Positions 36,641-50,069 of a DNA stretch of 54,896 bases are shown piece after piece. This DNA comes from Purshia tridentata (lineage: Eukaryota; Streptophyta; Magnoliopsida; Rosales; Rosaceae), in assembly GCA_003254885.1 (NCBI GenBank), contig QANT01002638.1, positions 1 to 54,896 on the forward strand, given 5' to 3'. Under the pieces are notes generated by a model, which was given only the letters and a program-made list of their open reading frames with translations, searched no databases and was not told where the DNA came from. The first letter of the stretch is position 1; every line of letters starts with the position of its first letter. The position numbers were made by a program, and so were the translations under genes.

Positions 36641-39600
36641 AGGACTGCGAATTGTGATTTGTGAATGGCGCGTAGAGACGGGGTTTGGGTCGGTTAAACC
36701 CGGATGAGCCCAATGTGATAAGCAACTTGGACCTTAATTTAGGGCCGTCTTCGAACCAAGTTCTCGTAATTTTGGTTTTCTATTTTTTATTAAAGGTTAA
36801 ATTAGAATTTTCATTCATCAAATTAATACAATATGCACATCAAGAATTTGAATGTCATCCACTAAGTTTAAATTCAGGTTAATAAATTATTATCATTGTC
36901 ACGTGGTGTTATGGTTGCATGAAAAAATTTGTCATCGACGTTTTATATTTTACTAATTAAACCACTTTTACTAAAGTTTGAAAAAAAACACACAAATTTT
37001 TTTGGACATCCTTTGAAATATTATTATGTTTGACTCAAAATTAAGAATTTAGCTTTTTTCTTAAGTTTTTTATTTTTAAAAAAGTCCAGCTTAAAAAATA
37101 GAAGGACATGTCAAGCCACCCTAAAAATCCCGATGACAAGCTAGCCACTTTAATAAACGCGCACGACATGAAACTCATCGAGCGCTCGACACTTCACATA
37201 GTGATTGGCAATTGCCATTTTTCAATACTAACAGTAATTGCAACTGTGCAATAATAGTTATTTGAAATTGTATAATATAACTTATTTCTTTTTTTACATA
37301 AATATGTTAAAAACTAATAAAAACCAAAATAAAATACAAATTTTTCAAGTTTATGGAGTCACATTCACCAGCGTTATAATATAAAAATGACCTCACCTCA
37401 TACTTGACTCAATATCGAAACATATTCTTCGCTTAAGAGAAAAAATACATCCAAGACCCATGTGAATTAAACCTTTTCCATAAATGGGTAACTTTGAGAA
37501 GGTGACCTACCCATCCAATAAAAGTGCAGATAACATGTCATCTAGCTGCTCAATGACTCGTTTGTAGCCAGCCACATGATGACAAACCTATATCCTAGCA
37601 TTTGCACATTCTCAGCTTAAAAGGAAAAACGCAACTAAAGCTGAGACCAGACCTTTGCTAGAATAGGCAATCATGGAAATACTAACCCATTTCTTCAAAC
37701 TTCAAACTTCAAACTGCAAAACATGTGAGGACAAAGGTAGCTTAGTAGGAAAATCCAGTATGAAAATATGAGGAAGACCTTTGATCTCTACCCAAAGACC
37801 CTTTTCAGAACATCCGACCATCCATGCCATCTTCCTCAATCCTCCAAAACCAAGTCATCAAAGAATGTCGAGCAACATTTAATTTGTGCTAAACTTGTGA
37901 TATTTTAGCTCCACACTCCAAGCTCAATTCTAAGGAAAGGTGTTACTTTCGAGCCCTAGGACTAATCTTACTAACTCATAAAAAGGGGGTTGAGAGAGTT
38001 GAGACCAACTTCTCAAAGCTCACACTAGTCCTCACAAAAGCGTCCCAACAACTACGAATTTTACATCAAAATTTAGCTTTGCTTGTAGGATGACAATCAT
38101 TTTTCAAATATGAAAATGAGAATGACAATTTTAATTCTTTAATGTGCATGAATGTCATAAGTATTGTCAATTTTACCATTTTATTAAAAAAAGAAAAACG
38201 AACAATGATAAAGATATTTTGTAAAATGTGATTAATTTGTTTATACTAAACTGTTCTAATTATCAATTTATTAGTATTTTTTTATACTTTGTTGAAAAAA
38301 TACAAACCCGAAAATCTCCCATCCTCAAATTTTCTTTTTTAAACAAAAGTAATTGTGAAATAAATATGATTAGAAAAATGACTGGTATGAAAAGACTATG
38401 GCTTGACTTCCGTAAACAAGCAATTGATCGCAGTAATGTTAAACTTACCACTTTTTTAGACTAAAATTTCATACTACTTTACGTGGTAACTTATATAACA
38501 TTCATATATTGGACATTAAAAAATTAAAAATAAAAACACAAAAAGAAATAGAAAAACCATATCCAGTAAAGTGATGATACATAAGATGATATAAAATATG
38601 GTATAAAATTGTGATAAGTAAAACATTATTGAATTGATCACTACTGATGCAAACCTCTTGGGGACAAGACAAGTTTCACATTACGTTTCCTTCACATTAT
38701 TTTATTTGACTAAGTAAATAATGCCCTTTCATGTACATTCAAAAAACAGAACGGATAGTCCTCTAATAAGAAACTGCAATTAATAATGTCTTTAACACTA
38801 TCAACTAGTTATTGATTAATATAGGATCTTAAATTTGAATTTTTCCTCCAGTTTTTTTAAAAAACAATATTAACTCTAATTTAGACAAGTCTTAAAATTT
38901 TGGAGACCTAAAATGAACCATATACCCTCCATTTACATTAACGAATACGTAGTTAGGTTGTAGGTGTTAGACAAAAATTGAGCCACAAAAGCTTAAACTA
39001 TTAGAAATGAGTCAACGATAAGTTAATAGTAGGCTTAATGGATAGGGCCTCTTTAAATTAAGTTATTTTTAATTTTGTTTTGTAACATTAAATTTATTTT
39101 ATTTTTTACTAAATTCTCACAAATTTTATCTTAAATAAGGTGTACTTCAACAAAAAGGACTTTTATACATAAATATATAAAATTTAAGGACTTGAGAGGA
39201 TTGCCTTATTTGCTCTCCCCATAATCGACTGTGCTCGAAGTCTTATGTTGGAAATGCCATCCCCCAATGTTGTTTATTAAAAAAAGATTAATGATAACTA
39301 CCTACGCTTTCAAACAAAGAGAAGGCATTTTCCTTTTTTCTCAATTTCCACATCAATGAATATGACTAATATGAGGCAGCCACATGTGAATGATGAATTG
39401 ATAATGATGGAACAGCTTTTGGGCCATACTTACATAGCAAGGTTTGATTTTGGGGGCAAAGGCAATGCAATCAACAACAAATTAGTGAACATGTGAATAA
39501 ACATTGGTAGGGCCCTATAATGGTCAAAATGATCATTTTGCGCACCCACAAAAGTTGACTTGGGCATTAATTTTCGTACTAGATCTGGCTTAAAGGCAAA

Positions 39601-39818
39601 GGCAAGGCAGTCCAAAAATAAGAAAATTATTGCACACCCACAAACTTTGACTTGCGCATTAATTTTCCTACTGATTAGGGTCCAACACCTTTGTATGGAG
39701 GACTTTGATTTAATCCCCTCTTTCACTTTGTAGGCCAACTATTTTCTCTGCAATTCCCTCCAAATTCAGCCAACCTTTTCCCAGAAACTAAACACCAGCC
39801 AACAAAATTGCATTTAAA

Positions 39819-39821
<3 letters not shown>

Positions 39822-39857
<36 letters not shown>
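39822..39857. repeat. (TC)n microsatellite
   Basis: A 36-nt pure TC-dinucleotide tract in intergenic DNA. The reverse strand reads as an Arg-Glu repeat in a spurious ORF. Confidence 0.9.
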
Positions 39858-39859
<2 letters not shown>

Positions 39860-40623
39860 GAGTCCGAACCCATTTCCCATTACCCAATACCCACCTTTCA
39901 GTATAAATTATAAAATTAGCCGTTCTTCTTCCAACTGGCAACTGCCAACCCCACAAGTTGCTTTGGTCAACCGTCACAAATACGACATGTTGGTCCACTT
40001 CTTTACAATTCTTTGACCAAGTCCCTTTCATTTCTTAATATTTTATCCTTTCACTATTTTAATCAAAAGAAGAAAAACAAAGAAAAAAAAGCTTTGAGTG
40101 ATGGAAGAGAAGAAAAAGTAAGGGGTAGTAGTAGGCATCCAAGACAAGAACAAAAGCAAAAGCAATCAAATTAATAGAGTAGAAAAATATCAACTTGAAC
40201 ACAGCACCTACTTTCTCTTTTTTTCTTTCAAATTCTTTTCTAATGGGAAAGAACTAGAGAAAGAGAGAAATATCTATTAGACCATTAGTACCAAATCCAC
40301 CATCCTCATTTCTTTTTTTTTAATAAAAAAGATTTTAATTAATTCACAGTGTTTGAAGAGAAAGGGAGAGAGAGAGAGAAAAAAAAGAAAGAAGGAATCC
40401 CATATTGTACAGGAGAAAATGAACTAATTGAACTCACTCATCTCCTTCGAGATGGGACTGAGTCTGTGCTGACCGAGTCACTAGCCGGTACTGTAACTAC
40501 CATTGCTAGTTTGCTACTACCACTACTAGCAGTACTACTAGTACTGCTACTACCTTTAATTGCTGCTTAAACACAGACGCTTAATTTGTACCATTGCTTT
40601 TTCTTAAGCTTTTTTCAATGGAC

Positions 40624-41850
<1,227 letters not shown>

Positions 41851-41861
<11 letters not shown>

Positions 41862-41880
41862 GTCTTGCTCTCTTGAGCAT
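41851..41880 (-). CDS. Candidate overlapping uORF on the WRKY gene
   Basis: An ATG at 41880, 19 nt before the WRKY ATG and in another frame, opens nine codons ending in TGA at 41853-41851. The uORF thus overlaps the main start. Both ATGs have a purine at -3, but only the main one has G at +4, so leaky scanning would be needed for WRKY synthesis. It would act by position, not by its product. It matters only if the mRNA starts upstream of 41880, which is likely but not shown. Confidence 0.45.
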
Positions 41881-42000
41881 AACACACCAAAAAAGCAAAA
41901 AATGGAGAGAGAAAAAAGAGAGAGGAAAGGGTAAAAGAAAACGAGGTGAGGAGCGAGGAGGAGGTGGGTGATAAAGGAGTTGGGTTGGGTTGGGATGGGG

Positions 42001-42382
42001 GGTCAAAAAGGTGGCATGGATCTGGTGGCCCACTGCGTGACCGGGCTGTCACGTTAGCACTTGGCGTCAATATGTAGGTGCGAATAAGATCCAACCAATA
42101 CACACACATATACACACTTGGAACGGCTTTGGCAGTGCACGAATATTTCATTTTCTTCTGTTTTGGGTCTTTAATGAATGAATGAATTAATTTCTTTGAT
42201 GCTTCGTGTCGGGGTATTGACCTTTTTTATCAGAATTTAAATATGGTCAAACATGAGGCCGGAGCCGTAGGATTGAGTATTGATGGCTGTGATGTGTGTG
42301 AGAGGGATTGAGTGTTAGTGTGACTAAATAAGAATAAGAGAAAAAGACAGAGTTGGGTGTCTGGCAGCATGAGAGAGTTGAC
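42001..42382 (-). promoter_or_regulatory. W-box cluster upstream of the WRKY gene
   Basis: TTGACC occurs on the minus strand at 42006-42001 and 42250-42245, and on the plus strand at 42217-42222. TTGACT occurs at 42378-42382 plus one base. All lie 140-520 bp before the WRKY ATG. W-boxes are bound by WRKY proteins, and WRKY genes are often auto- or cross-regulated. The element is short, so this is suggestive only. Confidence 0.4.
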
Positions 42383-43129
42383 TTTGTCTGTGGGTAAGTT
42401 TCGGAAACACGTCCACATTTTTCTTCATTGTGTCATGTCACATGTCACAGTGTCTCACTGGCTTTGGGAATGGTGGGGTGGGGTGGGATGAGATGGGATT
42501 GGATTTTGGACGAATGAAGCCAAGGAGGGTTGAGCTGTATGTGTATATATGAGTTGGCTTTTTACAACAAATTTATGGGGTGATTTTGGTAATTTCAAGA
42601 GGACTGTGGTTCATGACTTCATGTGCAATGGGAATTTTTTTTTTTGGCCAGGCATGTGCAATGGGAATTGACCACTAGGAATCTCATTGATTAATCTTTG
42701 CAATTTGCAGGCTACACAAAATTGTTTCTCATTGGGAACTCAGAAATTAAAAAACCAAAAAGAAATTGTTTTTCACTACAAGATTGTAAGATTACCGATT
42801 TACCCATGCTAACCATTAGTGCTTATATATTATGACACCTAGATCCAAGAGCTAGAAAAATGTACACATGATTTGGAGCACTCGCCGACCTGACGAGCCG
42901 GAAAAATGGTATGCGCATAGATGTGATGTGACAGACAAGTTTTATTATTGAGACCAGCTATGGATCTCTTGTATAGTATATATACAAATTTAAGTGGACA
43001 AGGATTTTCTATCATCTCCTTATTCATTTATCTATTATGTTTTAATGTTGATCATAAAAAATAATGGAGAGATAAAGAAAGGAAAAAAGACAAAAGAGAA
43101 AATAACCAAAATTAAAAACACTCGGTCCA

Positions 43130-43660
43130 ATTTAAATAACCCTCGGCGTCGGTTGGCTTGAGCGAGTTGAGGCCCTCCCCGTCAGCCAAGTCGAATTGTT
43201 GAGTATGAAGATTACCAATCCAAATTGTCCAAAAGTTAAATAGAGCAGCTCGAGTGAAGTAGTTTCAGGTTAGCAGTTCAGGTCAGTTTGAGGCGACGAT
43301 CTTAACGACGAACAATGGAGAAGAGGGGAAGAAGACTGAAGATGAGAGGAGGAAGAAGAAGACAAAAGGAGAGAGAAATTAAGGAGATGAGAGAAAGAAG
43401 AGGAAGTGATGGACTGCCACTAGAAGTAAAATAAGAGATGGTCTGCCACTGAAAGAAGACTAAAGACATGCGAGAGAAGAGGAGCTGATTTAGGTCAGTA
43501 GAGGAGGAGAGAAGCTGGCCGGCAGGTTGGCTGCCAACGGTTGGTGGAAGCTCCGAATCCAAACTGGCCTATTATTGATAAGGTTGGCCGAGTTGGTGGC
43601 TAGCGGCTGGCAATGGGCAATGGTTTGTCGGGTTGTCGATGGTCGGTGGTCGGGCTAGTC
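43130..43660. other. GC-richer block, possible decayed transposon
   Basis: The base composition rises clearly above that of the flanks. The ends carry related G/T-rich words (GTCGGTTGGCTTG near 43148, GTTGGCCGAGTTGGTGGC near 43583), with a purine-rich middle of AGAAGAGG-type repeats. No protein domain is visible in any frame. It could be a piece of an LTR or of a DNA transposon. I cannot assign a family. Confidence 0.3.
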
Positions 43661-46007
43661 GCCTTCATGCCCACACATAAATTTATGTGTTTACAATCTA
43701 TGCGCTATAATAATAAAAAAAGTGGATCGTCTAAATTTAAAAATCACCAATATGACTACATATTCTATAGTGTTCGCACCAGCACAATTAAATTCACTGG
43801 TGACCTACATACTCCTAGCATATGAAAGATTGTGTGGATCAAATGGTGTTAGATCCATATACTCCCAGTATTAATATTGGCTCAATATTGTAGTATAAGT
43901 ATTAATAAATATGTATCTTGATTCTTAAATTTGTTTCAAATTTGAATTTTAAATAATTAGCTGTGTGCTATAAATGCCTTTTGAATCTACTTTAAGGCTA
44001 AATTATTAACAAGTAAAAACACAAATAAATCTTTTGAAATTTAAAACTAAGACAAAAATTTGAAATCCTAGTTAGTATTATTCTTGTAGAGTAGAATAAC
44101 ACTAAAATGAAGCCTTTGGAGTTAATTTAAGTAGTGAGAGTTGGTGCAGTAAAAGTCAGAATTAAACTAGAAGTGAAAAAATAACACCAAAATGTGATGT
44201 CTTTGATATTAGTTTCAGTCTTTCAGCGTTGATTGGCACATAAAACTGGGAACAAAATCAGCAAATGGTGAGAAAATAGGTTGTTTCTAGTTGTAGGCTT
44301 GTAGCTGCCAATTTTTTGTTTTTGTTTTTCCCAGCGTTGAAATTGTAATCAATAATGCAGGACCTAGCATTAGCAATTTAGCATAAAATAATAAGATGCT
44401 CCAAAACTTAAACTAACACTAATTCGTCCTTAACTAAAGGTCTTTTTTAACTAATGAGCATGCAAACAAAATAAAAAAAATTTGTTTGTTTTTTATATAT
44501 CGGAAGCGTGAGATAGGCACGTGTGAGAGTGACTGGCTATTATTGTTATTATCTGAATTAGTGAATTGACTACGTAGCCACAAAAGTCAAAGGAAGGAAA
44601 GTGTAATGGTGAAGGTGAAGGTGAAGAAACGTCTTGGAGTTGGCTGCCTAAACTTTGACTTCACACCCAAAACCAAAAGTGAGTAATTTACGGGCGGCCA
44701 TAAATAAATATATACTTAATTAAAGAATTTTCAATCGACCATGATTTATGCATGAATAGGACGAAAAATTGTCTTCATGTTTAATATATTCAATGTCGAC
44801 GTTACATCTATCATTATTTTAAAAGTTTTTTTTTTTTGGCCACACATATTTTAAAAGTTTTAAATCAAAGAAAATGTCAACTTTTTGAATAGGTTGCGTA
44901 TTGAGTAATATTATTTTCAGTCCATCTAATATGAGAGAGAGGTAAAATACAATATATTTAAGAGTTAGATTTACTTTAATTAAGTATTGATTTTACAATC
45001 ATGTTGAACCTATAGTTATCGGTGAATCTAGACAAGTTTGTTTATTTACTTTTAAATCCAAACAAAAACTAGTCAAATTAAGTCTCTAACGTTTAGGTTA
45101 GAATAAAATTGATTAAACTACGGTAGGTAATTAAGGAGTATGCACCTATGGTTTTGAAGCTTTGGCTTATTTATAGTATTCTATATTGTAAACTTAAGTA
45201 TATTTAATAACTTTAATTAGTACCAGACCTTTTATGTGCTCGATCTAAAATATATTTATTGTTTTCGCATGCTAATTAAACTCCATTGGTGGGCATGCAA
45301 TTGAACAATAAGTCCACGGGTTGTGCATTAGCAAAGCAATTTCAAAAGCTTAATTAGAGTACGTGTCCGAATTTCTTAATCAATTTAAGAGAAGCAGACA
45401 GTATCTAGCATATAGTAGTTGAAACTTGGAAGCCATCTAAGAATATATATATATGATTAATTTTCTGTCACTTAATTGTGCTGCATATATAATATATATA
45501 CAGCATATATGCATGTGGATCGTATAACATTAGGTAGCATCCTCGTAAGGGATTATGGATATAAATCCAAAGCCTATCTTCTGCTTTCGATCTCATTGCC
45601 ATGGAAGAACTACGAAGCATGCATGTGGTTTCTTAAAAACAAACAAAAATAAAAAAGCAAAGTCGATCAGTTAGGTAAGGAAAATTTGATTCACAAATGT
45701 GAGTAGTCACATGCATGTGTCTAGCCATGACATTATTGATCGACATAATCATATATCCAACATACTCCCATCCCATATGAAATTATATATGTTCGTATAT
45801 GTAAGCCTCTCTATTCATATCATTTGAATTTCCATGGATTTATATATCCACCCACTCCATTCACTCCCTTTTCATGGAAGCTAACATCTTGTAAATTCTT
45901 TGTACGTACCCAACTACAAACATTGCTTTTGCTTTTTTTTTTTTTGTGGCCTAGTGCATGCATAGTATGTAATTATATAATTATGTATTGGAATGACATA
46001 GGTAGCA

Positions 46008-46264
46008 TGTATTGGAAAGAATGAAAGTTCTATATATTGTCTGTTACAAAAAGAGAAAGAAGTGAAGGCTAGTTTATATAGCTACCTAAGTACACCGACT
46101 CCCTTTAACAAAATACTAACAGCTGGTAACGGAATGCTAAGTTGCTAACAGCCCCCCTCAATCTTAAGAGGGTGGAACCAGCTTGAGATTGGTTCTGAGA
46201 TATCTGAGCTGCGGGGATGATAAACTTTTGGTAAGAATTTATGCAAGCAGTTCTTGGCTTGAAA
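46008..46264 (-). mobile_element. Copia-type retrotransposon relic: polyprotein tail plus 3' LTR
   Basis: On the minus strand a short open frame from about 46264 ends in PLKIEGGC and a stop at 46147-46145. It overlaps a polypurine tract (GATTGAGGGGGG, 46163-46152) that abuts TGTTAG at 46150. That is the order seen at the 3' end of plant Copia elements: end of RNase H region, polypurine tract, LTR beginning TG. The LTR would run from 46150 to about 46008, where it reads CAATACA, with TATATAAAC (near 46080-46072) as its promoter. Everything upstream in the element is missing, so it is 5'-truncated and cannot move on its own. Confidence 0.55.
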
Positions 46265-46282
46265 AAAACTCAAGCTCACTTT

Positions 46283-46508
46283 TAAAGCCCGGTTGGCATG
46301 TTTCTTGGAAGCACTTTTGTTAAGAAGGACAAATATGATTTTATAAAAATTCTAAGTAATTCGTGTAAAATTACTTGGAAGTGTTTTCTGATGAAGCACG
46401 CTTTTCAAAAAACTCCTTAAAACTCCGTTTATTTATTTTTGCAATTGTTACAAAAAACACTTTTACTAATTTGATTATCAATTTTAAAAGCCGTGTCAAA
46501 CAAATTCT
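46283..46508. mobile_element. MITE-like unit next to the Copia relic
   Basis: The ends are loosely inverted: AAAGCCCGGTTGGCATG near 46284-46300 faces GTGTCAAACAAATTCTT near 46493-46509, whose reverse complement is AAGAATTTGTTTGACAC. Inside, GAAGCACTTTT near the left end and AAACACTTTT near the right also mirror each other. The GTTTGGCA-like ends and AAGCACTTTT words remind me of small hAT-like repeats common in Rosaceae. Mismatches are many and I see no clear target-site duplication. Confidence 0.35.
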
Positions 46509-49500
46509 TAAATTCTCTATGTGCCTTTGAAATAGCCCACCCAACAGGAAGAAAAATTAACAAAATGAAATAAGCCCATTACAGGGTCACCAGTATGAGC
46601 CTTTTAAATCCAGGAAAGGCAGGTTTGAGGGGTCTATTTTTAGGTCATTTTAGTTTCTCAAGCTTTCAGGTGAGTTTTCAACAAGAGAGAGGCAGTAAAA
46701 GCAGTCAAGCTACATAGTTTCTTTTTTTGTTTTGTGGATTTCCTACATATATAGTTTGTTACATAAGCAATAACGAAAGGTATTATAATTGCAACTCGAA
46801 GGAAACTCAATTTCTCTAGGTACACTTGATTGTGAAGGAAATTAATGGTGATGTTTCAAAATTTCAACCCGACAAACCTGTATATATATATATAAGTTGT
46901 TGACTTTGAAAATAGGAAAACGTAGAGGAAAGTTTACTCAACTAAAGTACCGCACGGTACGTTCAGAAGAAACCTATTCCTTAATTACGTACAAATTAAA
47001 CTGAAATATGATGTTGTCAAAATTAACCCTCGTGTGAAACTAATCAAAGACCAATCGATGTTTAACTAAAAAAGTCTCTCTTTAAAATCTAATAGAGTGC
47101 GAAGAGGCTATAGCTTTGTTTCTTAGTCTTGTCATCAATATCACTCTTGTCTTTAAAGACACCATCTGTAATTGACAATTCCTTCTTGGTGGGTGCAATC
47201 TTTGTTAATTTAATTATGAGATCTCGAGGACTAAAAGCAAACAACAAAACTATAAGGAGTTTATATATTATTTGGGCCTAACACAATATATAATGGGTCT
47301 ATAAATTTTAGTAGTCCCAAATATTTGGACGTCCAAGATAGTTGCTTCACTTGATTTTTCCTAGAAGCGGCCTTCCAAAAATATAAAACTAAACATTACA
47401 AAATATATATACTGCTTTGGACGTTTCACCTATTTCAATTGATTTTGGATTGAATACTTTAATTCATATATTTCATATGGTATCATAAATAGATAGTATA
47501 ACAAATTTTGGAATGAGTATGAATTTTTTTCTCCTTATTTGATAAGTGCAAACATGTGAATAAAACTATAGGTATTTCAAAATTCACCAAAATGAGAGTT
47601 TTGCTTTTGCATTCCCAACAGATCGAGGAGATGAGTCTCTTAATCCTCATGCCCCATTTTTCACTTATCAAAAATTTAATGATTACCTTATATATTATAT
47701 GTAAACATTAGAATAAGGGTTGGGTTGAGATTTGTGGAATCTTACTCCTCAAAAGTTCCAAATTTCAAAACAAGTGCTATGTAAGAGATTAGAATAAGGT
47801 TGAAGAGAAGGCACAGTGCTGGTCTTGGGGTTTTGAGTGTGGCAGGCCGGGTCACTCCCTCTCACTTGGACTGAGTTACTCACTATGTTGGGCCTAATGA
47901 AATGATGTGGCCCACAGTCTAGATTAGGCTCAAATATTTAATAACTAAGAAAAAAAATCATTTATGGACTCTAATTAGTTCCTATGAAATTAAGCAATCT
48001 ATGAAGGAACGAGTGGGGGGCATAACAAAATTTTCCGGTAATTTAAGCCAACAACTCCATTTATACATTAATAGTTTCCTTAACATGGTAAAGGCAAGAT
48101 ACTTGATAAATCAATCATCTCAAAAAAAGTAAGATAAGCAAATAGTTTTTTTTTTTTGTAAAAAGAAAATAAAAATACACCATTGCATACGCACACTTTT
48201 CGTTATAACGTAGAATGATCCAAACTTCTAAGCTTTTTAAGAGTTTTTTTTTATACGAACAAGAATGTCAACATTCATCACGTCTAACGACAATTTCTGT
48301 TTATAGACCTTATTTTGCTTATTAAAAAATGGTGTGTCCTTAAAGATAATCTAAATGTCTAAAAACATCCGTATCATAAGGCGCACCTTGCCCATGTTAC
48401 AAAGTTTCAAGCTTCCTTTTTTGTTTTTGATTTTGTTGCCAATGATCATCAATCATACAATTGTGAGTGTTGTCACCTCCTTGTATTGTATGGTCTATAA
48501 GACTGTAACTTTGGTGCAAGCCAATGCCATAGTCCCATGCAAATTACTCTAACGGCTAAATTTCTTACTCATGGTGGAAGTGAGATGGGCTTAATTTGGG
48601 TAGATTGCAACCCTTTACGTCTTTCCTTTATTATAAGGCTGAGACTGAGAGAGAGATTGCCTCAATCTGAAGCAAATAAACAAGACAATTCAGCCACGTA
48701 CCCACCAACCTCATTTCCAAACGCCAGATACATTCTACCATTCTTACTCTAACTATGTCAGCAGTCGCTAATTAACCTAATTAATTGCTTTGGTACATTT
48801 TTTGTTAGACAAATTGATTTGGTACTTAGAAACCCTAGTTGGTGCAATTTTTTTTCAAGCCTTAAGGTGATCTGTCATGGTATGAAATGATTTGCACTTA
48901 TGTAGTCCCCTTTGTCTGTTCATCATCGACTCTGGGTCCATTCCATTTCTCATGCTTTCCAATTTGATGAAAGGCCCAATAACCTACCCCTCATATCATA
49001 TGGACTACTAATTGACCTGTAATTCATTGAGTAATCACATGACCACTCTACTAATTTTTTTAATTAAAAAAAATTGATTTAAAAAAATTACTGCCAGCAT
49101 CAACATCAACCCTCTCCAAAGTTGGAACACCCCTAAGTTGTTGATTGATTTTGATTGAGTCCTAATTGTGTCCAGGTTCGGTTAGGCTTGACCCCCCAAA
49201 CATTGCATGGGACCAACACCTAACCTGCTTCATGTTACAACCTACCCTTTCATGCTACTTAGGAATTTAGGCATCCTACTAGATTTCATAGCTTACACAC
49301 ATACGGTAGCATTTAATTACAATTAAAGACATACCAAATAATTGAATCTTGCTTCCTAATCCTACAAACAAACCGTTTTTTCAACGAGTCAACGACTCCC
49401 GTGCGGTTATTTTTCATTACCAACCAACTTCCCAACACAAGCAATTAATTTTGTTGTGCAAGAAGAAAAAATGTGGTTCGAAACGCACCGTTTCGGTGCC

Positions 49501-49703
49501 GAAACCCAGTTGGTCCGTCTGTCTCTCTCACTCCACAACCATTAAGTTGACCTTTAAACATGTTGGATAATAAAATAAAATATTAATTAATTATAATAAA
49601 ACAGAAAATCGTTGCGTGCTTTAAATGCGTCTTAATTAATTAAGCAAGAATATCCAACCAAAGCCTCCGTCTCCCTGTCCGAAATTATTCACTCGAGCCC
49701 GTC

Positions 49704-49730
49704 TGGGCCCGGGCCCGTATATTTTGGGCC
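49704..49730 (+). promoter_or_regulatory. Site II (TGGGCC) cluster in the IRX14-type core promoter
   Basis: TGGGCC lies at 49704-49709 and 49725-49730 around a GGGCCCGGGCCC palindrome, which also supplies the motif on the other strand. Site II elements are bound by TCP factors and are frequent just upstream of plant transcription starts. A TC-rich tract at 49740-49765 directly follows and may mark the start region, about 310 bp before the ATG. Confidence 0.45.
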
Positions 49731-49829
49731 GATGTTTCTCTCCCCCTCTTCTCTCTCTCTCTCTTCATTTCACTGTGCGTTGTAACTTGTATGTATGAAA
49801 GTGGAAATTAACAAAGAGACTGATACTGA

Positions 49830-49964
49830 ATGCTGAAAAGCAAAGCAAACCATTTTAATTTCATTATTCCTTCATTCGTAAACTCTAAGAAATGTTTGAT
49901 TAAACAAACAAATCACAGCTTAAATTCTTCAGTTAACTTCAAAGCAACTCAAGATCAGATATAG
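49830..49964 (+). CDS. Candidate 44-codon uORF in the IRX14-type leader
   Basis: An ATG at 49830 opens 44 codons ending in TAG at 49962-49964, 105 nt before the main ATG. Two shorter uORFs start before it (49791-49811 and 49795-49836). If transcription begins in the TC-rich tract near 49750, all three are in the leader and would reduce translation of the glycosyltransferase. The peptide shows no motif I know. Without a mapped start or comparison with relatives it may be chance. Confidence 0.35.
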   Translation: MLKSKANHFNFIIPSFVNSKKCLIKQTNHSLNSSVNFKATQDQI

Positions 49965-50069
49965 TGAAGAAGAAGAAGACCACAATCACACAACCAACCT
50001 CCAATTCTCACCTCCCACCAGCTTCTTCTGCTTTCTCTCTCTAACAGCCCAGGGGTAGAGAGAGAGAGT

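Larger units (their letters stand above)
35621..40623. other. Intergenic region between the dihydrouridine synthase and WRKY genes
   Basis: About 35621-36720 probably holds the upstream region and leader of the dihydrouridine synthase gene; a candidate leader exon is listed separately. From 36720 to about 39700 the DNA is AT-rich with no recognisable ORF, transposon end or RNA gene. A (TC)n tract lies at 39822-39857. The stretch 40080-40600 has A/G-rich low-complexity sequence and is likely to include WRKY 3' flank. Confidence 0.5.
48704..49999 (+). promoter_or_regulatory. Candidate SMRE motifs upstream of the IRX14-type gene
   Basis: ACCAACC occurs at 48704-48710, 49419-49425 and 49993-49999, and ACCAACT at 49423-49429, overlapping the second. 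All match the secondary-wall MYB consensus ACC(A/T)A(A/C)(C/T). Four in 1.3 kb on one strand is more than chance suggests, but the motif is degenerate and one site is probably in the transcribed leader. Confidence 0.3.
42383..50069. other. Long intergenic region between the divergent WRKY and IRX14-type genes
   Basis: This 7.7 kb is mostly AT-rich. It holds a GC-richer block (43130-43660), a Copia 3'-end relic (46008-46264) and an adjacent MITE-like unit (46283-46508), all listed separately. From about 48600 the composition becomes more balanced toward the IRX14-type promoter, with site II and SMRE-like motifs. The stretches 43830-45990 and 46520-48600 contain no gene or element that I can identify. 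Confidence 0.5.

Noticed and set aside
49476..49505. GGTTCGAAAC resembling a tRNA B-box
   Set aside because: No A-box, cloverleaf or acceptor stem can be built around it; it is part of a small GCACCG/CGGTGC palindrome.
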